Shown here: in pieces, positions 30,832 through 35,535 of the stretch
How positions within the stretch are numbered: position 1 is the first letter of the stretch
Layout: each line of letters opens with the position of its first letter
Assembly: GCA_028277105.1 (NCBI GenBank)
Contig: JANQHO010000062.1
Coordinates: 1 to 35,535 of the forward strand
Length of the DNA stretch: 35,535 nt
Direction: 5' to 3'
Source of the DNA: Owenweeksia sp.
GTDB lineage: Bacteria > Bacteroidota > Bacteroidia > Flavobacteriales > Schleiferiaceae
The notes under the pieces: generated by a model
Databases searched by the model: none
The model's input: the letters and a program-made list of their open reading frames with translations, nothing else
Told to the model about the DNA's origin: nothing
Made by a program: the position numbers and the translations under genes

Positions 30832-31671
30832 ATTAACGCTACTACTAAATATCAGGCTATTATCACAGCCCGTTCTCAAGGCTTCTGGCAAAGCCTGAAG
30901 GAGGTATGGCAACACCGCCAGTTATTGTACACCTTTGCCTACCGCGATTACCGGGTGCGCTATGCTCAGACCTATCTGGGTTATTGGTGGTCCATTTTAC
31001 AGCCTTTAGCATCTGTAGCGGTATTATTTCTCGTTTTTCAAAAACTGATAAAAGTACCTACCGGGGGTATCCCTTATTTACCTTTTGCACTAAGTGGTAT
31101 TATCCTCTGGAATTATTTCAATTATGTGATCACCCAATCAGCTGCTTCTCTTATCAATGCCCAAAACATGATCAGTAAGATATATTTTCCCCGCCTTAGC
31201 TTACCACTTTCCCGAGCTTTGGTGGGCTTGATAGAACCGCTGATTGGTTTCGTCATTTTGATAATTGCTCTAATTGTATTTACTGATTTTTCCCTTTGGG
31301 GATTATTGGCCTTTCCTCTGGTCATCCTGCTTACCGCTATGGCATCAGTAGGCATCGGCTTGTGGACCAGTGCCCTATCTATTAAATTCAGGGATTTGCA
31401 ACAAGTATTGCCCATTGCTTTGCAAATACTATTTTTTCTCACCCCGGTAGCTTACTCTTCTTCCCTGGTCAATCAATTGCTCAGCGAATCCTATCATTTT
31501 CTGATCTACCTCAACCCGATGAGTGGTATTATAGAACTTTTCAGATGTTTGTTGTTTGGCGGTCCATTCAATAGTCTATCTATCATTTCCATTTTAGTAA
31601 GTATGCTTCTATTCTTAAGTGGTTTGCGTTACTTCCAACATTCCGAAAAACACGTAGCTGACATCCTGTGA
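30832..31671 (+). CDS. wzm: Polysaccharide ABC exporter permease (Wzm-like)
   Basis: ABC-2 family permease that exports O-antigen or capsule polysaccharide. Six TM helices are visible, with the N-terminal interface stretch [30 protein letters not shown] and the PG/TM region [19 protein letters not shown]. The start is unclear. The conserved N-terminus begins near 30880, but the frame has no ATG, GTG or TTG before TTG 30925 (which would remove the interface helix). The frame is open from 30796; ATT 30832 or ATT 30859 are possible, and 30832 is given. Its end overlaps wzt by 4 bases (GTGA). Confidence 0.85.
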   Translation: MNATTKYQAIITARSQGFWQSLKEVWQHRQLLYTFAYRDYRVRYAQTYLGYWWSILQPLASVAVLFLVFQKLIKVPTGGIPYLPFALSGIILWNYFNYVITQSAASLINAQNMISKIYFPRLSLPLSRALVGLIEPLIGFVILIIALIVFTDFSLWGLLAFPLVILLTAMASVGIGLWTSALSIKFRDLQQVLPIALQILFFLTPVAYSSSLVNQLLSESYHFLIYLNPMSGIIELFRCLLFGGPFNSLSIISILVSMLLFLSGLRYFQHSEKHVADIL

Positions 31672-32846
31672 AAGAGCCTGCTATCCTCATAGAAAACCTC
31701 AGCAAGGAATATACTTTAGGCCGCCATGGACGAAAGGGCAAGAAGTTCCAGGCCTTAAAAAATATATCACTTGAAGTGGAACAAGGCAAGGTTATGGGGT
31801 TGATTGGTCCGAATGGGGCAGGAAAATCAACCTTACTCAAAATACTGGCCCGTATAACCCAGCCTACAACTGGAAGGATTGTAATGCGTGGCCGGCTGGC
31901 TTCTCTCCTGGAAGTAGGTACTGGTTTTCACCCCGAGCTTACCGGAAGGGAAAATATTTTCCTGAACGGGGCTATTCTGGGTATGAGCAAACAGGAGATC
32001 CACCAGGTCTTTGATGAGATCGTAGACTTTTCCGGGGTAAGCCAGTTTTTAGATACCCCTGTGAAGCGTTACAGCAGCGGTATGTACGTACGCCTGGCTT
32101 TTTCCGTGGCCGCCCACCTTAACTCCGACATTTTACTGGTTGATGAAGTATTGGCCGTGGGCGATGCCGAATTCCAGAAAAAGTGCTTGGCCAAAATGAG
32201 CGAAGCCACTCACGATGAAAACCGCACGGTAATTTTTGTGAGCCACAATATGAGCATTGCCCGTACTTTATGTGATCAGATCACCTATCTGGATAAAGGA
32301 CAAATCCAAAAAAAAGGAGATGCTACAGCCATATCGGACTTTTACCTGCAAAGCCTGGATGACGATACTCAAACCGATAATTTAGCCGACAGGACCGACC
32401 GCAAAGGAACGGGTGAGGCTTTTATTACAGACATTAAAATTTACGATCTCAATACGGGAAGAAAAAATATATTGATCACCGGAGAAGCCGTTGAAATAGA
32501 GGTCAGTTTTAATTCCAATAGCCTCAAAAGCCTAGGTGATGTTAATGTCTTATTACACATTTTTAACAGTGACGGGCATTTTATGGGTACCCTCAGCAAT
32601 CGCCTTAGGGGAGTTGGTTTTCAGAATATGGCTGCCACTTCAACGGTAAAATGCAGGTTGCCAAAGCTTCCTCTCATGGCGGGGAATTTCTTCATTAAAG
32701 CCCACCTGGAAATAAACAGGCGTAAGGCTGACATCATAAACCATGCTGCCCTTTTTGAAGTATTAGAGGGAGACTATTTCAACAGCAATTACTGGTATAA
32801 GCGCAGGCTACCTGGAGTTATTATGGAGCAGGAGTGGTTTAAGTAA
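31668..32846 (+). CDS. wzt: Polysaccharide ABC exporter ATPase with C-terminal binding domain (Wzt-like)
   Basis: 392 residues. The ATPase domain (1-235) has Walker [10 protein letters not shown], signature [13 protein letters not shown], Walker [16 protein letters not shown] and H-loop VSHNM. The spacing and [19 protein letters not shown] are typical of Wzt/TagH exporters. From about residue 250 a beta-rich domain follows, like the Wzt carbohydrate-binding domain that recognises a terminal modification on the finished glycan chain. The start is GTG 31668, overlapping the wzm stop. The gene is convergent with the first sulfotransferase, with an 8-base overlap. Confidence 0.93.
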   Translation: MKEPAILIENLSKEYTLGRHGRKGKKFQALKNISLEVEQGKVMGLIGPNGAGKSTLLKILARITQPTTGRIVMRGRLASLLEVGTGFHPELTGRENIFLNGAILGMSKQEIHQVFDEIVDFSGVSQFLDTPVKRYSSGMYVRLAFSVAAHLNSDILLVDEVLAVGDAEFQKKCLAKMSEATHDENRTVIFVSHNMSIARTLCDQITYLDKGQIQKKGDATAISDFYLQSLDDDTQTDNLADRTDRKGTGEAFITDIKIYDLNTGRKNILITGEAVEIEVSFNSNSLKSLGDVNVLLHIFNSDGHFMGTLSNRLRGVGFQNMAATSTVKCRLPKLPLMAGNFFIKAHLEINRRKADIINHAALFEVLEGDYFNSNYWYKRRLPGVIMEQEWFK

Positions 32847-33558
32847 GTTTTCTGAAGAATCGCTTCCAGTTCAGAAAATCCACCTCTTTTATTTTTGATT
32901 CAAACAATTGTAAAGCTTGTTCGTACAACTGCATATCCAGGCTATTAGCTCGCAATATTTCACTCCTGAATTTCTGCTTTAGGTCTTCAGCTATATCAGT
33001 TTGCTGAGCCATGTTGCGCTTTTGATAATTGATCTTTTTCCAGCCCAGCTCAGATTTAAGCCAAAGTAATGAATCATCAAACTGTTCTGTTATACCACAA
33101 AAAAACACCCTCTCTTTAAGGTTGGCCAAAGCTTCTTTTAGCATAGTGTCTTTATCGATCAATGCTCTTTCTTGCCTGCGCCAGCCAGCGAGATACTGAC
33201 ACTGCCAGTTTTGCCCTTCGTAACTACGCAAAAAAGCTAAAAAGTTTCCATCATTCAGGTCTTCCTGTTTTTTCCGGGCAAAGTGTAAATAATGAGAAAC
33301 CATCTGGTTAAAGGGGTTCCTCAAAAAGCATATTACTTTATAGTCAAATAAATTTTCAGGGAGAAAAGAAAAATCAAAATGCCCGAAAAGCATGGCTTTT
33401 CTTTGATTGAAGCCTGCTTCAAAAGCAGTCCTTTTTTCTTCTTCAGTGCCGTAAATAACTGCTGTATCTTCTTCCCCGTAGTTTTTTATAGCGATTTCAC
33501 GCAAGGTAGTTCCAGCTGTTTTGGAAATATGAAGAAAGATCAGTTTTTGAGAATTCAT
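32839..33558 (-). CDS. Sulfotransferase family protein
   Basis: 239 residues of the Sulfotransfer_2-like fold. The 5'-phosphosulfate loop is [15 protein letters not shown] (residues 8-22). A GHFDFSF stretch follows near residue 59. The 3'-phosphate motif is [19 protein letters not shown]. Such enzymes move sulfate from PAPS to sugar hydroxyls, often of exported glycans. It is divergent from the second sulfotransferase across a 45-base gap and overlaps the wzt end by 8 bases. No signal peptide is seen, so it would act in the cytoplasm. Confidence 0.88.
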   Translation of the reverse strand: MNSQKLIFLHISKTAGTTLREIAIKNYGEEDTAVIYGTEEEKRTAFEAGFNQRKAMLFGHFDFSFLPENLFDYKVICFLRNPFNQMVSHYLHFARKKQEDLNDGNFLAFLRSYEGQNWQCQYLAGWRRQERALIDKDTMLKEALANLKERVFFCGITEQFDDSLLWLKSELGWKKINYQKRNMAQQTDIAEDLKQKFRSEILRANSLDMQLYEQALQLFESKIKEVDFLNWKRFFRKLT

Positions 33559-33563
33559 AGTAC

Positions 33564-33586
33564 TTTAGGCCAAACAATTGCCTAAA
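33564..33586. promoter_or_regulatory. Inverted repeat between divergent sulfotransferase genes
   Basis: TTTAGGC (33564-33570) and GCCTAAA (33580-33586) are perfect 7-bp arms with a 9-base spacer, centred in the 45-base gap between the divergent genes. A shared operator is possible. Confidence 0.45.
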
Positions 33587-33603
33587 ATAAAGTTTAATTT
33601 AAG

Positions 33604-34260
33604 ATGGAAGTTAAAAACCCATACATCATCATCGGTATGCACCGCAGCGGCACCTCCCTATTGGCCAAAGTGCTGGAAAAAGGGGGTGTTTTTATGGGCG
33701 TGATCAAAGACCATAATTACGAGGCTATGCATTTCTTAAGCCTCAACCAGCAAATCCTCTGGGGTGCCGGGGGCAATTGGTTAGAGCCTGTAATTCCTGA
33801 AAAAAAACATTGGAAAGCCCTGCCCCCTAAAGAGCTTTACCACGAGCACTTTAAGCTCAACGGCAGATTGCAAAGACTCAGATATTCACTCTTTCCCCAG
33901 CCTTGGGGCTGGAAAGATCCCCGCAATACCTTTACCCTGCCCATGTGGCTGGAGCTATTTCCCCAGGCCAGGGTGATCCACTTGCTACGCGACCGCGAAG
34001 CGGTTGCCTTAAGTCTTAAAAAACGAAATAATGTGCCGGGAGAAGTGCACGATCCGCGTTTGAGCGATCTGGATTTCAACCGGGAGCTTTGGGAAAAATA
34101 TGTTCACCAGGGTAAAAGTTATTCCACTTTGCTGGGGAAGAATTATCTTGAGATCGAGTATTACGACCTGATCCACAAGAAAGCTGCAACCGTTAAAAAA
34201 CTCGAAGAATTTACTCATCTACAGTTGAGGAATATCATTAAAGCTTACGCCCGCACTTAA
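33604..34260 (+). CDS. Sulfotransferase family protein (Sulfotransfer_3 type)
   Basis: 218 residues. The PAPS-binding loop is IIGMHRSGTSLLAKVLEKGG (about 8-27). The second binding motif is VIHLLRDREAVALSLKKR. WGWKDPRNT in between is typical of bacterial sulfotransferase/Stf0-like proteins. It is a different subtype from the divergent neighbour, which suggests two sulfation steps or two glycan positions. It is followed by a GT2 gene after 3 bases, so it belongs to the glycan operon. Confidence 0.9.
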   Translation: MEVKNPYIIIGMHRSGTSLLAKVLEKGGVFMGVIKDHNYEAMHFLSLNQQILWGAGGNWLEPVIPEKKHWKALPPKELYHEHFKLNGRLQRLRYSLFPQPWGWKDPRNTFTLPMWLELFPQARVIHLLRDREAVALSLKKRNNVPGEVHDPRLSDLDFNRELWEKYVHQGKSYSTLLGKNYLEIEYYDLIHKKAATVKKLEEFTHLQLRNIIKAYART

Positions 34261-34263
34261 ATT

Positions 34264-35304
34264 ATGAATACTGTAAACCCCAAAGTATCGGTTATTCTTC
34301 CCTCCTACAATCACGGGGCCTATCTGCCAAAGCGGATCGGCTCTATTCTGCGGCAAACTTTCACGGATTTTGAACTGATCATTTTAGACGATTGCTCAAC
34401 TGACAATAGCCGGGAAATTATAGAATCCTACCTGGAAAAGTACCCTGAGATCAGCTTACAATTCAACGAAAAAAACTCCGGTAGTCCCTTTATACAGTGG
34501 AATAAGGGAGTAGCCATGGCCAAAGGGCAATATTTATGGATTGCCGAAAGTGACGATTATTGTGAACCTACCTTGCTGGAAAACCTGGTTCCGGAACTGG
34601 ACCAAAATCCCCAGGCAGGTATAGCCTATGCTCAGTCTTACCTCGTAAATGAGCAAGACGAAATCATTAACAGCTACCTGGAAAATCTGAAATTCATCTA
34701 TAAAGGGTATAGCTGGGAAAAAGATTTTTACGCAAAAGGCAGTGATGCCTGCCGGAACTGGTTGCTCTTTCACAACCCCATACCCAACGCCAGCGGGGCA
34801 TTGATACGGAAGGAAGCTTATCTGAGAGCCAGCGGTGCTCCTGAAAATATGAAATTGAATGGCGACTGGTTCCTCTACGCCAAAATACTCAGCCAAACCG
34901 ATCTCATTTTTAAGGCCGAACCCCTCAATTACTTCAGGGTACACCAAGCTACCCAAAGGGAGCGCTCCCGTTTGGAGGCCAAAATTTACGATGAGATCAA
35001 AACCATTATTGGCTATATCGAAAAACACGTGGCCAACAGTTCTGAAAATGCCCAAAAAGCTTATGCCACGGTAGGTGATTGGTGGATAGGAAGCTTACCT
35101 TACCAGGCGCGTACCAGGGTTAACCGGAATAAAAACAGGGAGTTATTCCATTTCTTCAAAAAGTACAAAAGCAAGCTGCGGTGGCGGATTTTTTTGACTT
35201 ACCTGATAGTTTACACCCGTTCTTTTTTAATTTCGGTAGGCTTACTTAAACCTTTAAAAAACCTGAGAAGCAAACTTTTCCCGGGAAAATACTTTGAACA
35301 TTAA
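34264..35304 (+). CDS. GT2 family glycosyltransferase
   Basis: 346 residues. The GT-A fold starts SVILPSYNHGAYLPKRIGSIL and contains ILDDCSTDNS (UDP-binding), the DXD-type AESDDY, and GDWFLYAKIL. A basic amphipathic and hydrophobic C-terminus (about 290-330) may tie it to the membrane. It probably adds one sugar to the exported glycan. The stop shares one base with the next start (TAATG). Confidence 0.92.
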   Translation: MNTVNPKVSVILPSYNHGAYLPKRIGSILRQTFTDFELIILDDCSTDNSREIIESYLEKYPEISLQFNEKNSGSPFIQWNKGVAMAKGQYLWIAESDDYCEPTLLENLVPELDQNPQAGIAYAQSYLVNEQDEIINSYLENLKFIYKGYSWEKDFYAKGSDACRNWLLFHNPIPNASGALIRKEAYLRASGAPENMKLNGDWFLYAKILSQTDLIFKAEPLNYFRVHQATQRERSRLEAKIYDEIKTIIGYIEKHVANSSENAQKAYATVGDWWIGSLPYQARTRVNRNKNRELFHFFKKYKSKLRWRIFLTYLIVYTRSFLISVGLLKPLKNLRSKLFPGKYFEH

Positions 35305-35535
35305 TGCCTTTCTTCTCCGTTGTCATACCGGTTTATAATGCTTCTGAAACACTAAGGCAAACCCTGGATTCTATTGCCTTTCAAACTTTCACCGACTTTG
35401 AAGTGGTGATCGTTAACGATGGTTCTAAAGACAACAGCCTCGCTGTAATTAAACAATGGATCACACAAAATCCGGAACTGAGTGTAAACCTTATAAGCCA
35501 ACGAAATCATGGACTGGGAGCCAGCAGAAACACAG
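35304..35535 (+). CDS. GT2 family glycosyltransferase (partial, cut by window end)
   Basis: The first 77 residues are visible and open to the end of the window. PFFSVVIPVYNASETLRQTL and VVIVNDGSKDNSLAVIKQW are the N-terminal GT2 motifs, and SQRNHGLGASRNT is the following conserved stretch. ATG 35304 overlaps the upstream stop by one base, so it continues the same operon. Confidence 0.9.
   Translation, partial: MPFFSVVIPVYNASETLRQTLDSIAFQTFTDFEVVIVNDGSKDNSLAVIKQWITQNPELSVNLISQRNHGLGASRNT

Noticed and set aside
30925..31671. wzm starting at TTG 30925.
   Set aside because: This would cut off [14 protein letters not shown], the interface helix expected in this family; the open frame continues upstream, so an unusual start is more likely. 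It remains the first conventional start codon.
34534..35055. Minus-strand open frame of 173 residues opposite the GT2 gene.
   Set aside because: The GT2 frame is intact with its motifs across this region, so this is a shadow.
1..35535. CRISPR arrays, tRNA or rRNA genes, prophage or transposase genes.
   Set aside because: No regularly spaced repeats, cloverleaf-type stretches, conserved rRNA sequence or recombinase/transposase motifs were seen by eye.

Overview
The window reads as a chromosome segment of a Bacteroidota (Flavobacteriia-like) bacterium. Several signs agree. The DnaJ is of the Bacteroidota form, with only two zinc motifs. A probable DUF4290-murA pair opens the window. -7 boxes of the form TAnnTTTG recur, usually without strong Shine-Dalgarno sequences. 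Non-ATG starts are frequent. A secreted hydrolase ends in a type IX secretion (T9SS) sorting domain. Sulfotransferases in a surface-glycan locus hint at an aquatic or marine lifestyle. No rRNA, tRNA, CRISPR array or transposase was seen.

Layout. 1-3.9 kb: end of a DUF4290-like gene, murA, a TlpA/ResA-type thioredoxin, then grpE-dnaJ, with two clear intrinsic terminators. 3.9-9.1 kb: a tightly overlapping five-gene set (ABC ATPase, ABC-2 permease, MscS channel, Ppx/GppA phosphatase, sigma-54 type response regulator without a DNA-binding domain). 9.2-11.9 kb: small acidic protein, MATE exporter, BioY, and a convergent cupredoxin lipoprotein. 11.9-15.5 kb: two GT4 glycosyltransferases and a convergent polyprenyl glycosyl-phosphotransferase.

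15.5-20.4 kb is an AT-rich accessory island and the most interesting part. It holds a minus-strand operon related to the Bacillus sdpABC antimicrobial-peptide (SDP toxin) system: SdpC-like toxin precursor, SdpA-like protein, SdpB-like HTTM membrane protein, then two overlapping extra genes (a two-TM protein with a PH-like cytosolic part, and a T9SS-exported alpha/beta hydrolase). A DCC-family thiol oxidoreductase is convergent to it. A consensus promoter lies upstream, and a strong terminator sits between the toxin gene and the maturation genes. The island is bracketed by the 5' end of the phosphotransferase gene and a decayed second copy of that 5' end, in direct orientation.

20.5-28.5 kb: M1 aminopeptidase, a 15-repeat WG protein, and a four-gene membrane-protein/winged-helix-regulator cluster with two copies of an ACTTTG-N5-CAAAGT operator-like site. 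28.5-30.6 kb: recG. 30.6-35.5 kb: a polysaccharide export and modification locus (Wzm/Wzt ABC exporter, two divergent sulfotransferases, two GT2 glycosyltransferases, the last cut by the window end). The wzm 5' region carries a REP-like palindromic repeat and has no ordinary start codon where the conserved coding sequence begins.
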